From JBBRMG01 sp038230955 (lineage in GTDB: Bacteria; Patescibacteriota; Doudnabacteria; UBA920), in NCBI GenBank assembly GCA_038230955.1, contig JBBRMG010000007.1, positions 1 to 46,077 on the forward strand: 46,077 nt of DNA. The letters are read 5' to 3'. The notes under the pieces are model-generated. The model did no database searches, was not told where the DNA came from, and was given only the letters and a program-made list of their open reading frames with translations. This document shows, piece by piece, positions 15,034 through 23,829 of this stretch. How positions within the stretch are numbered: the first letter of the stretch is position 1; every line of letters starts with the position of its first letter. Position numbers and translations under genes: made by a program.

Positions 15034-15876
15034 TTAAAGACCATTTACTCCATGGTCATCATAGGCTGAAACTTCTTTATCGCTCTTTTTGCGCTTGAGG
15101 ATAATAAAGATTATGAATGCGCTGACCAATAATATCCCAATTAGAAATATTACCCAAAACCAAATCACGCTGGACTGTGCGGATGAATTAAGAGAAACGT
15201 CCTCTGCTGGTGAAGAGTTTGGCGGTAGTTGAGCAAGCTCACCATTGGGATTATACGTAGAGGCGTTATCCTCGCTGGGAGGAGTACCCACTTGATCAGT
15301 CGGGTGACCTATTGGTGTCTCAACCGGTGCTAAACCCGAGTTACCATAATATTTAAGCGGTAAAGTCTTTTTTGTTGTAGTAGTCCCACCTGTGCCAGAG
15401 CTACCACCTGTGGATGTCGTGGCTGGAGTAGGAGTGGGTGTCGGCTGGTTATTGTTATTATTATTGTTGTTATTGTCAGCAGGTGTGGGTGTTGGACTCG
15501 ACGTAGGTGTGGGCGTTCCACTTGAAGCATTTACAGTGCAAACTGCCCCAAAGTAGGTAGAAGCTAAGTTGAGGTCAGCATCGTTAACCACTCCATCATT
15601 ATTAAAGTCATACGCAGAGTTATAAGCTGCTCCGGGTTCTGTAGCTTTTCTTATGAAGTTTAAATCTGTCGAATTAATAATTCCGTTGTGGTTAATGTCG
15701 AATTTATTTGTATCAACGCCGTGTCCACAGCTGGGCGTGTAAGCACGAGGTAAACGGCTAGTTGCTGATAAAATAACAGAAAAAATAACCAACCCCAAAA
15801 TCAAAGGTACAAAAAATATGAAGATGATGAGTAGCTTCTCCGGCCTGTCAAAAAATTTATAGGGTTTTGTCGGCAT
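15034..15876 (-). CDS. Dockerin-type membrane protein with low-complexity stalk
   Basis: 280 residues. N-terminal transmembrane helix (about 15-37), a complete dockerin type I-like pair of Ca loops (DINHNGIINSTDL and DFNNDGVVNDADL, about 60-110), a Pro/Thr stalk with a run of nine Asn and TPTPTP units, and a C-terminal transmembrane helix (VIWFWVIFLIGILLVSAFIIFI) with a basic tail. Unlike the other island members the dockerin lies at the N-terminal side, between two membrane helices, so the dockerin would be tethered to the surface as a fixed module. A promoter-like TTGACT/CATACT lies upstream. No enzyme domain. First dockerin gene at the left edge of the island. Confidence 0.8.
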   Translation of the reverse strand: MPTKPYKFFDRPEKLLIIFIFFVPLILGLVIFSVILSATSRLPRAYTPSCGHGVDTNKFDINHNGIINSTDLNFIRKATEPGAAYNSAYDFNNDGVVNDADLNLASTYFGAVCTVNASSGTPTPTSSPTPTPADNNNNNNNNNQPTPTPTPATTSTGGSSGTGGTTTTKKTLPLKYYGNSGLAPVETPIGHPTDQVGTPPSEDNASTYNPNGELAQLPPNSSPAEDVSLNSSAQSSVIWFWVIFLIGILLVSAFIIFIILKRKKSDKEVSAYDDHGVNGL

Positions 15877-16039
15877 TTGCTAGTATCTTAAGTATGTATT
15901 TGAATAGCAATTAAAGTCAAGTGAGTCCATGGAAGAAACTACCAACAGAACACGCCCCAAAATTCGTAGATTCTTGCAAGATATCTGAAGAGTTGATCTA
16001 ATTTGTTGATTTTATTAATAAAAACCAAGTTTAGCCTGA

Positions 16040-18301
16040 TTATAAAGTAAGGGGGGTATCACATTTTCCTGGATTACCAAATCTGTCTACCAAGACAGTA
16101 TAAGTGCCACTTTTTATAAATGATTTATCCCATTTTGTTGGCGAAGCAACTATTCCTATTTCTCCTAAAGGATAAATATTTTCGTTGCTATCCATAACAA
16201 AAATATCAGCAATCGGTGATGAAGTTGTGATAGTTAAAAATTTTCCTGATAGAGAATATGTACAATTGATTAAGGGTATAGTTTTTGTATCCGGCGCCGG
16301 AACAGGCGAAGATTGTAAACATTTTTTACCGTATAAACTAGCAATCTTGTTCAAGTCAGTCGCATTAAGGATACCGTTCCCATCCATATCAAATCGCTTA
16401 TCATAAGCAATTGTTGTATTTGTCCCTGAATGAACTGACTCCCTTAATAGATCCGTAGAATTAATTGTCTTATTATTGTCAATATCAGGAGGCCAACCAC
16501 TTTGACCTTGACTATTTACACCACAAGCCAAAAATGGATCGGTGCCCATAAATTTTTCAAGGCGATCAGAAAACCCATCCTTATCACTATCAAAATTTCC
16601 GTCAACATTAAAATACAATTCCCACCCGTTTAGTGGTTCCGAAAGGTTCCCGGCCAAATCTGCTGCCTGAGCACTATAGTGATGAGTCCCATTCTCCAAA
16701 TTTAAAGTGATGCTGAACGGAGCTTTATGCAATGTGTAAATATTGTAGTCCACGGATAAATAGACAGTTCCGATACCAACATTATCCGAAGCTTCAACAG
16801 TTATCGTCACATTATTATCCAAAATCTTCTCTCCAAGTTTTGGTGAGATCGCGACGATAGCCGGTGCTTGATTGTCTGAGTTGCTTACATCAAAGTGAAC
16901 ATCAGAGCTTATGGCTGTATTGCCAAGGTAATTGCCTTTTCCGTATGCTTTAACACGCAATTTATGACCGCCATTGAAAAGTTGTGTTGTGTCAATTTGC
17001 ACTGTATAAGGGGCGTTTATCAAAGTCGAAAATGGCACGGGATCCAAATCCAAATAAAATTCTACTTTTTCAATGCCAAGAGAATAAACAGCATTTGCTG
17101 AGGCAGAAGTTGTGCCCGACAGTGATTGTGATGGCAGTGGGTCGACTGACACTTGTGGGGGTAACGGTTGGTTATCAAAATTCGCATATAAATCCCAAAA
17201 ACTTTGAAGCTGTTTGCCGCCGTAAACAAGACCATTTTGGAATCCAGGAATATTTTGCATCCACCATATGTGCTCTTTTTGTTCAGCTAAGTCGATGTTG
17301 TTTCCAGCTGAACAATCCTGACCAGCCCAGGTGTGACAATTAATTAACTCAGGTTGTCCTGAACCATCTGGTTTCCAATTTTGGCAGTCAGATTGCACAG
17401 AAGCTAATTCAGAATAATCGTATTCCGTTGATGTGTTCGGTGGCCAGTGCACATTGCCGCAATGGTTCTTAAGATTCGACAACCCGTATGGCTGTATAAA
17501 AATCCCAATTAGGTTTCTGTCCTGGGCAGTCATCACAGATTCGATTTGGTGTCCAAATGTGTGAAGTGTAATACCTCGATTATAGTTAAAGTCGTAGACT
17601 ACATAGCTCTTTGCACATCTCGGCAAATCGTCCACATGGTCGCTATTTGAAACATCGCTGTAGCCTGGTGAACCAAAAGCTCCTCCACTTTTTGGAGCCA
17701 TATTAGATTCCACCGGAGAGACTCCGTCCGGATGATAAATATCATAAGTGTGATACATCCAAACCCATACCTCTTTCACTCCCCTGTTTTCAACATAATC
17801 GCAAATGTTTGTTATACCTATGTCAGGTTCATTGCCAGCCAACATTTTAAAGTGATCGGCAGTAGGCCTGTAGATTGCAGATTTGGGTATGGGTTTTAAA
17901 AACTCTTTCTCATCTTCAATTGAATAATTCAACGATGAAATTGCGTTAGCATCCTTATAGCCATGATATCTCGTGGCCGCTTTCAATGCGTTTATTGTCT
18001 GGTTTCTTAAATCGTCAACCCGGCTACGCATTTGGTCTACAGTCGTTCCCGCCGGAACTGCCGAGGTAGTCGCATCCATCAATTGAGCGGATCCTGAAGC
18101 CTGGTTTGAATCTATCGGGAAGTATCTTATCGAGAGCACTTTCATAGGATAGGGCACGGTAGCTGGTGCTTCCGCATGACTCTTAGTACTACGAGTAAAA
18201 ATAACACCAAAAACTACAAAAATGCTTAAAGGTATGAGAGCGAACAAGACTAGAACGAATGAGACTGCAGCAAGTCTATGTGGGTGGGAAACTATCTTCA
18301 T
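16040..18301 (-). CDS. Exoprotein: unrecognised conserved domain + Ig-like + TSP3-like + dockerin
   Basis: 753 residues. Transmembrane signal anchor (about 12-37). Residues about 50-390 form a domain that I do not recognise, sharing long identical stretches with the protein at 26831 (such as ICDYVENRGVKEVW, ESNMAPKSGG, DDLPRCAKSY, QKEHIWWMQNIPG). It contains LHTFGHQIESVM, a His-rich site that could bind metal, and several Cys. Then a Big_7-like Ig domain (VEFYLDLDPVPFS, NAPYTVQIDTT, GGHKLRVKAYG), a second Ig-like domain, a TSP3-like Ca segment (DSDKDGFSD, GTDPFLACG) and a dockerin pair (DNNKTINSTDL, DMDGNGILNATDL). About 80 more residues follow. Promoter at 18317-18346. Function unknown; probably surface-bound. 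Confidence 0.82.
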   Translation of the reverse strand: MKIVSHPHRLAAVSFVLVLFALIPLSIFVVFGVIFTRSTKSHAEAPATVPYPMKVLSIRYFPIDSNQASGSAQLMDATTSAVPAGTTVDQMRSRVDDLRNQTINALKAATRYHGYKDANAISSLNYSIEDEKEFLKPIPKSAIYRPTADHFKMLAGNEPDIGITNICDYVENRGVKEVWVWMYHTYDIYHPDGVSPVESNMAPKSGGAFGSPGYSDVSNSDHVDDLPRCAKSYVVYDFNYNRGITLHTFGHQIESVMTAQDRNLIGIFIQPYGLSNLKNHCGNVHWPPNTSTEYDYSELASVQSDCQNWKPDGSGQPELINCHTWAGQDCSAGNNIDLAEQKEHIWWMQNIPGFQNGLVYGGKQLQSFWDLYANFDNQPLPPQVSVDPLPSQSLSGTTSASANAVYSLGIEKVEFYLDLDPVPFSTLINAPYTVQIDTTQLFNGGHKLRVKAYGKGNYLGNTAISSDVHFDVSNSDNQAPAIVAISPKLGEKILDNNVTITVEASDNVGIGTVYLSVDYNIYTLHKAPFSITLNLENGTHHYSAQAADLAGNLSEPLNGWELYFNVDGNFDSDKDGFSDRLEKFMGTDPFLACGVNSQGQSGWPPDIDNNKTINSTDLLRESVHSGTNTTIAYDKRFDMDGNGILNATDLNKIASLYGKKCLQSSPVPAPDTKTIPLINCTYSLSGKFLTITTSSPIADIFVMDSNENIYPLGEIGIVASPTKWDKSFIKSGTYTVLVDRFGNPGKCDTPLTL

Positions 18302-18316
18302 TGGGCAGCTAAATTT

Positions 18317-18346
18317 ATTATCTTAAATAGAGCATCCCACTGTCAA
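18317..18346 (-). promoter_or_regulatory. Promoter of the 753-residue dockerin protein
   Basis: TTGACA (18341-18346), an 18-nt spacer and GATAAT (18317-18322). The ATG at 18301 follows after 15 nt containing GCTGCCCA, giving a leader of roughly 8 nt. Confidence 0.6.
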
Positions 18347-18410
18347 TAAAAATAGCTATAGGGTGAAGTACAAGCAGACTTTTATTTCAACTGCTAACTG
18401 CTAGCAGGAT

Positions 18411-21400
18411 CTAGTTACACTTTTTGCCAAAATTCTGGGCTACCTTAAAAAGATCTGAAGAATTAACAATCTTATTCCCATCTAAATCCCAAGGGGTAGT
18501 CCCTTTAACTCCAAAGTGACTACTGACTAACATAAGATCATTTGAATTAATTACTCCATTTACATCTACGTCGGCGCAACTATAAGCTGGCGCAAATCGA
18601 AAGTATACGTTCGACTGACCAGTTTTGTGGACGTAATCCACTCGTAGCGAGTGTATACCTTGGTTCATCGCTAAATCAGCAAGAGCAAGCCCAGACGCGG
18701 AATCGATAAGCAAAACCCCGTCAACATAAACTTTCACAGAGCTATCACTGGTTGTTGCAAACCTGTAAACTACTTGATTAAAGTCAAAAGTTCCATCCCA
18801 TCGAACAGAAAACTTATCAGGCAAAATGCCTGGATCTGGAGAGCCCGTGCCCCAGTTAAATTTAATAACTGGGTCCGATCTGACAAGTTTGCGGTTTGTA
18901 AAATCAGTATTGTCGAAATATAGGCCGGTGAATTTGTTGTTTGTACTTGAATCAAACGGATCACTTGGAAAAAAGATTGGACCCACAGCAGACGACGTCA
19001 TAGTACTATCAGAAATTACGCTATAGCCGCCAGTATTATTACAATCAACTACACATACCCTTACTTTATAGTCTGTACCCGGGGATAAACCGACAAACTG
19101 TCTGGAAAAGCTACTATCCTGTGTCGGACCAACAGCATATCTCTGACACAAACTGCCCGCATCAGAACAAGTGTTCAAGTTCAGAGGAAAAACTTCCAAA
19201 TAGTAATTCCAGCTCCAATTATCCTTACCAAAACTACCATCTCCTTTTGCCAAACTTACCTCAGGTCCAATAATCGGCCTACCGTTTTGATCGTTATATT
19301 TAACTGAGTCCAAAATTGGTTCCCCCCCGTTGAAAGAAAGTATTGGCACGGAACAGCCATTACTACCTGTGCAGGAAAAATAATATGGATCAGATTGATT
19401 AACGTTTCCAATGTTCTCAAGAAGATGCAATGTCCCCGATTTATCGTTTACATGAACCTTAGCATTAAAATTTCTACCGACAGGAAGGCCCCGAAACCTA
19501 AGTGAGGTATTGAGAGATCCATCCGAGTTAGCCGCAGCAATCGCAATTGCGTCAGAACATTGCGAAACCTCTGGCAACAATCTGTTGGTGCATGCAGGAA
19601 CATTCCCATCCCACAAAGTAGCACGATAGTTTGTCACATCCCAAAAAACCGCCTGAGTACAACTATCTTGGCCTCCACATTCATTAGAAATCGTAGTTGA
19701 GTCTACCCAAGGATAAAAATTAAGTGCGTTTGAATCGTTATCGTCTTTCGTCAAAAGAATAACTTTATATTCATAAGTATAGCCAAGGCTGGCTTTGGCT
19801 ACAGTAAAACTGCCATTGTGACTAGTCGTCGCCGGCTCATCTGTCCAAATTGTGGGATCGCAACCAAAACCAGTCACGCATCTGTGAGACATGGTGTAGG
19901 TGATAGGATGCCAGGACACGTCCTTCTTTTGGCCGGCCACAGACAAGTAGCCATTTGGCCGATTCCAATCAACGTTGATACTCCCGCCCGAAGCGGAGCC
20001 TTGATAAAAACTGACCTGGAGGGTAACTGTTGCAAAGTCACGAGCAACTGATTTAACAACAATCCCATTAAATGGATCGTTAAACTCCTGACCATCGTGA
20101 ATAAAACTGTCATTAAAGTCCGCAGGTCCAATTGCCGAATCCGGTGTCGTATCCAAAAGCTTTGTTGGCTTCAGTGCTCCTGAACTTCCTGACGCAAGCT
20201 CAACAGTTGGCCCGTCTAAGCTTCTATTGTTACCCTTTTTACGATATTGAATATAATAAGCCGGACCACCATTGAAGGTTTTTATTCTCAAAACTCTCGG
20301 CGTGCCATCACCCCGACGCTCAAGCTGGGAAAGGGTAAATGTGCCCCCATTGCGATTTGCATCAAGATCGATGATTTCCCCACCGCCTAACCAGCCAAGA
20401 TAATTCTTGGCATAACCTCCATAATCATTGTCATCCAATACTCCGTGGTTTCCCATAGTGTCTGTGAAGTTGTCGTAAGTTGAAGATATGCAGTCAAATT
20501 GCACAACAGTCGGCCCACAATCCCAAGTTCCTGCATGTCCAAGCCAGATGTTGTGGCCAAATTCATGAGCAATTGCCCCAGTTCCTACAGAAAAAGCCCA
20601 ACCAGGACCATTTGCACTTTGCCCAGTTAAATCACCACAGCTAACGGTCGAGTCTAAAATAATAATCCTATCAACATCGTCGTCAGGATTAATCCCCTTG
20701 CTGCGGGCAGCATCATATACTGCATTTACAAGTCTTCCATCTTGTTGAGGATAAATCCCGGTCAACTCACAAGTTTTATTAACTGGCAGATTAAAAACAG
20801 GGTCGTTGTTGGCAGAATGAATCGTTGGAATTATATTCAGTCTTCCACTAGAAGAATCAGAAATATAATTCTTGAACTTGTTATTAATGAAATTGTCAAG
20901 ATCACTGTCCGAATAATTTTTGTTTCTATTGTCTGCAAAAGTCACATAATAGAAACCCACTTTCCTATCACCACTCGTTGCCGCCTGGTTCGTAACTGTT
21001 GATCCTCCCAGAGCAAGCGCTGCGTTGCTTGCAGCTTGGTACCATAACTGATTGTCTATGCTATAACCCGATATTGTGACTTGGCCGCCCAAACGGTTAG
21101 GGCTTACGTCAACTGTATCTGCCGAAAGTTGAAAAGCCGGCGGTTTGCTCATATCACCATCTGCAAAAAGATAATAAGTTTGAATTGAGGCTTTGTTTTT
21201 GTAATCTGTGTGAATTGCCCGCAAAACCCCATTGGCATCAACTTTTTTCTCAAGCTCAACCTGAACCTCCTGAGGAAAATCAGCCGGATTATCAATTAAA
21301 TATTTCGACACCTCTTCCGGTTTATTAACCATAAGATCTTTAATTTTTGCCCGACGTGTGTGAGCAATAGTTTTTAAATCATTGACCTTTGAAGCCTTTG

Positions 21401-21599
21401 CTGAACCCGATACATTCGCGAAGTTCGCATTTATAGTATTGACAGCATCAGTCAAAGCCGCCAATTCATCAGTGTTTGCCGCAAAAACTTCTTTGGGAAT
21501 GTAATTTAAAAAAGAGAAAAGAGTCGAAAAACATAACAAAAATGCCAATACTGTTCGCAAAAAATGTTTGGGCACAACTTTTAATGCCCAATTCCTCAT
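18411..21599 (-). CDS. Metzincin metalloprotease (M11-like) with PA14 and dockerin
   Basis: 1062 residues. Signal anchor (about 10-40), a propeptide-like region (45-180), then a zinc protease of the metzincin clan: HEFGHNIWLGH (345-355, three His and catalytic Glu) with a downstream Met-turn in FTDTMGNHG and the LGW block, as in gametolysin-type M11 peptidases. Next come beta-rich Fn3-like regions, a PA14-type domain (about 885-1000: FTGLYFDNTDF, FSVRWDGTFDF, VKVYVDGVLLIDS, HSLRVDYVHKTG) and a C-terminal dockerin (DVNGVINSNDL, DLDGNKIVNSSDL). Secreted protease (inference from family). The start at 21599 overlaps the stop of the lipoprotein gene (ATGA), and I prefer it over the frame start at 21656. 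Coupling suggests that the lipoprotein and protease work together. Confidence 0.9.
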   Translation of the reverse strand: MRNWALKVVPKHFLRTVLAFLLCFSTLFSFLNYIPKEVFAANTDELAALTDAVNTINANFANVSGSAKASKVNDLKTIAHTRRAKIKDLMVNKPEEVSKYLIDNPADFPQEVQVELEKKVDANGVLRAIHTDYKNKASIQTYYLFADGDMSKPPAFQLSADTVDVSPNRLGGQVTISGYSIDNQLWYQAASNAALALGGSTVTNQAATSGDRKVGFYYVTFADNRNKNYSDSDLDNFINNKFKNYISDSSSGRLNIIPTIHSANNDPVFNLPVNKTCELTGIYPQQDGRLVNAVYDAARSKGINPDDDVDRIIILDSTVSCGDLTGQSANGPGWAFSVGTGAIAHEFGHNIWLGHAGTWDCGPTVVQFDCISSTYDNFTDTMGNHGVLDDNDYGGYAKNYLGWLGGGEIIDLDANRNGGTFTLSQLERRGDGTPRVLRIKTFNGGPAYYIQYRKKGNNRSLDGPTVELASGSSGALKPTKLLDTTPDSAIGPADFNDSFIHDGQEFNDPFNGIVVKSVARDFATVTLQVSFYQGSASGGSINVDWNRPNGYLSVAGQKKDVSWHPITYTMSHRCVTGFGCDPTIWTDEPATTSHNGSFTVAKASLGYTYEYKVILLTKDDNDSNALNFYPWVDSTTISNECGGQDSCTQAVFWDVTNYRATLWDGNVPACTNRLLPEVSQCSDAIAIAAANSDGSLNTSLRFRGLPVGRNFNAKVHVNDKSGTLHLLENIGNVNQSDPYYFSCTGSNGCSVPILSFNGGEPILDSVKYNDQNGRPIIGPEVSLAKGDGSFGKDNWSWNYYLEVFPLNLNTCSDAGSLCQRYAVGPTQDSSFSRQFVGLSPGTDYKVRVCVVDCNNTGGYSVISDSTMTSSAVGPIFFPSDPFDSSTNNKFTGLYFDNTDFTNRKLVRSDPVIKFNWGTGSPDPGILPDKFSVRWDGTFDFNQVVYRFATTSDSSVKVYVDGVLLIDSASGLALADLAMNQGIHSLRVDYVHKTGQSNVYFRFAPAYSCADVDVNGVINSNDLMLVSSHFGVKGTTPWDLDGNKIVNSSDLFKVAQNFGKKCN

Positions 21600-22348
21600 T
21601 GGTTTGGTGTAAAGCTTGGGCCAGGGGTGGATGTTGTTATTTGCCGAACGATACATGTTCCGTTCAAAAGATTAGCCCGATCGCTTCCAAGATCGCGAAT
21701 TGCACCTGTCAGTCTATCGATAGCCTCGATTGCCTGCTCACATTCACTTCCGGCTCTGCGCTCTACGCGAATATAAGCTGTGCTGTCATTATCGGGCGGT
21801 TTTGCCCCCTCTACCTCAATTTGTACATATGAACTGGTTGTAGAGTTAACAAACACTAATGCCCTTGCAGCAGACGCAGTTAAGGGTTTTTTGCCATTGT
21901 CTGTTAAAAAATCGACCAGATTGCCGTAAGAATCAAGAACAGTCACTTGGCCATCGGCACTTCTCGCTTCCAAATTAACACCAACTCGAACCTTTCCTTC
22001 GTTTTTGTCTATCTCACAAAGCTTTAAATAATTCTTGGAATCAACATTCAGGTCTAGCACTTTTGTTGTCTCCCTAAACTTAAATTTGGCATCCGAAAAG
22101 AAATTAACGTAGTTTGATTTGTCCGCTTTAACTGTCAAAAGATCATCAAGACTCAGTGAAGGAGCGTCAATTCCCGGCACACAATTTGCTTTAATATCTC
22201 GTTTGAGTTGAGGATCTAACAAAGGAGTTTCCGAAGCAGTGGGGGCGCTGGTTGGAGTTTTAGCTTGACCCTCACCGCATGCAACAAAACCGACAGAAGA
22301 TACAAGCGCAACTGCACCCAAAACCAATTTTTTTCTATCAGGCCCCAT
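21596..22348 (-). CDS. Putative lipoprotein
   Basis: 250 residues. The N-terminus MGPDRKKLVLGAVALVSSVGFVACGEG has a basic start, a hydrophobic core and a lipobox-like FVAC, so Cys24 is probably lipidated. A Thr/Ser/Pro linker is followed by a mixed alpha/beta domain (about 60-250) with four further Cys, which was not recognised. The gene starts only 13 nt after the -10 of its promoter (22362-22389), and its TGA overlaps the ATG of the metzincin (ATGA), so it may be an accessory, inhibitor or surface anchor for that protease (inference). Confidence 0.78.
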   Translation of the reverse strand: MGPDRKKLVLGAVALVSSVGFVACGEGQAKTPTSAPTASETPLLDPQLKRDIKANCVPGIDAPSLSLDDLLTVKADKSNYVNFFSDAKFKFRETTKVLDLNVDSKNYLKLCEIDKNEGKVRVGVNLEARSADGQVTVLDSYGNLVDFLTDNGKKPLTASAARALVFVNSTTSSYVQIEVEGAKPPDNDSTAYIRVERRAGSECEQAIEAIDRLTGAIRDLGSDRANLLNGTCIVRQITTSTPGPSFTPNQ

Positions 22349-22361
22349 TGAATTGCCACGA

Positions 22362-22389
22362 ATTATACGCCGAATAGACTAGAAGTCAA
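22362..22389 (-). promoter_or_regulatory. Promoter of the lipoprotein-metzincin operon
   Basis: TTGACT (22384-22389), a 16-nt spacer and TATAAT (22362-22367). The ATG at 22348 is 13 nt beyond the -10, so the leader is only about 6 nt. Confidence 0.65.
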
Positions 22390-22403
22390 ATAAATACAAA
22401 ACG

Positions 22404-23816
22404 TTAAGGTAAAAACGAACCAACAGTACACCGACCAAAGTGTTGAGCCATATTTAATAGGTCAGCCGAGTTGATTGTAACCACTCCATTGGCAGCAGGG
22501 CTAACATCATAAGCGGCATATGAGCTGTTTCCACTCCCAAAGTGCTTCGAAACAACAAGAATGTCACTTGCATTAACCGTGTTGTTTCCGTCCATATCAA
22601 AACAAGCATTTGCTTTAACAAAATTAACACTTAAGTTACGCGTTCCTGTCTGATGAGAATACTCAACGCGAATATCATGAAGTCCAGCGCTAAGAGTGAC
22701 CAACCCGCTGCCAACAGCGACTACAGTTGCCGAACTATCTACAACTAAATTATTGTCGACAAAAATCTTTACTTTGTCGCCTCCATCAAACACTGCATTT
22801 GAATTAAATCTCCATTTGTCTGCCATAAAGTTAAATTTACCGCGAAATATTACCGAAAACGAAGCTGGATCTACACCACTTGGCAACGGGCTGGCAGATG
22901 GAAGTATAACCTTAGGAACATTTTCCGAAAGTACATAATTTGTGAAATCTGCATTATTAAAGTATTGCGCATTAAACGAGCCAGTTGGGACTTGAGCTGT
23001 AGGCACATAGCCAAGAGCACGAAATAAGTTTGCGATAACCGTATGGCCATTTGGAGTTGGATGTACTCCATCCGGCGCCGGTTTTATACGCCCCGAGGCA
23101 ATTGGGTCAATAGTACCTAAATTTCCATTGAATGCATCATGGACCTGAGCTACTGGAATTCCTAGCGTGCTTCCCCTTTCATAAATGATATTGTTCATCT
23201 GGTCGAGATAATTTTCAAAAAAAGCGAAGTTACCGCTTGCTGTATCTCCCGAAACGAAAGGATTATACATATCCATCATTCTAATTACAGTTGTGGGCTT
23301 GTTATTGAGTTCCATTATTTTAGCAACGGTGGCACTAAAGTTACTTCTAAAATCGGCAACAATACCTTGAAAACAGCTGTCCCGCCCAGAACCCAAACAA
23401 GTACCCCGGCCGTAGATCCAATCATTTACGCCAATTTCAAGTGTAATAACGTCGGCATTTGCAACTGACGAGCGAAAAGTATTGTCAGTATTTAATTTAT
23501 TAAGAACGTGAATTGCTCCTATTCCAAATATACCCAAATTATCAACAGTTGAGGCGCTACTGAGATCTTGAGTTATAAAACTATTGTATTTTGTTACCCA
23601 GTTGTCAGAGGCGACCACGCCATATCCTTGTGTAATGGAATCACCCAACGCAGTGTATTTAACAAAACTTGCAGCTCGAACTTTGGGATGCCCAAGATTA
23701 ATAACCGCAAAAAGCACCATACCGGCTAGAGGTATTGCTAATCCTGCAGCTAAAAAAGATAGCGCTAAAAGAGCACGAAAAGGATTTGCCTTAGAATTAA
23801 CAACGTATTTTCTCAT
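22404..23816 (-). CDS. SGNH/GDSL hydrolase with PA14-like domain and dockerin
   Basis: 470 residues. Signal anchor (about 15-47). SGNH esterase fold (55-270): block I ALGDSITQGYG with Ser60, block II near NLGIFGIGAIH, block III EIGVNDW and block V PDGVHPTPNGH (Asp/His). Family members remove acyl groups from carbohydrates or lipids. A PA14-like domain (about 275-400: FNAQYFNNADFTN, FSVIFRGKFNFMA, VKIFVDNNLVVDS, HDIRVEYSHQTG) and a dockerin pair (DMDGNNTVNASDI; VTINSADLLNMAQHFG) follow. The start is ATG at 23816, 13 nt after the stop of the PQQ dehydrogenase gene; the frame to 23861 would overlap that gene. Secreted (inference). Confidence 0.92.
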   Translation of the reverse strand: MRKYVVNSKANPFRALLALSFLAAGLAIPLAGMVLFAVINLGHPKVRAASFVKYTALGDSITQGYGVVASDNWVTKYNSFITQDLSSASTVDNLGIFGIGAIHVLNKLNTDNTFRSSVANADVITLEIGVNDWIYGRGTCLGSGRDSCFQGIVADFRSNFSATVAKIMELNNKPTTVIRMMDMYNPFVSGDTASGNFAFFENYLDQMNNIIYERGSTLGIPVAQVHDAFNGNLGTIDPIASGRIKPAPDGVHPTPNGHTVIANLFRALGYVPTAQVPTGSFNAQYFNNADFTNYVLSENVPKVILPSASPLPSGVDPASFSVIFRGKFNFMADKWRFNSNAVFDGGDKVKIFVDNNLVVDSSATVVAVGSGLVTLSAGLHDIRVEYSHQTGTRNLSVNFVKANACFDMDGNNTVNASDILVVSKHFGSGNSSYAAYDVSPAANGVVTINSADLLNMAQHFGRCTVGSFLP

Positions 23817-23829
23817 TGATAAAAGTGAA

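Noticed and set aside
15929..15988. 20-codon plus-strand frame starting MEETTNRTRPK
   Set aside because: Too short, no ribosome site, and it lies across the region between two minus-strand genes.
18398..18407. Palindrome CTGCTAGCAG after the metzincin gene
   Set aside because: Only 10 bp and without a T-run, so not supportable as a terminator or operator.
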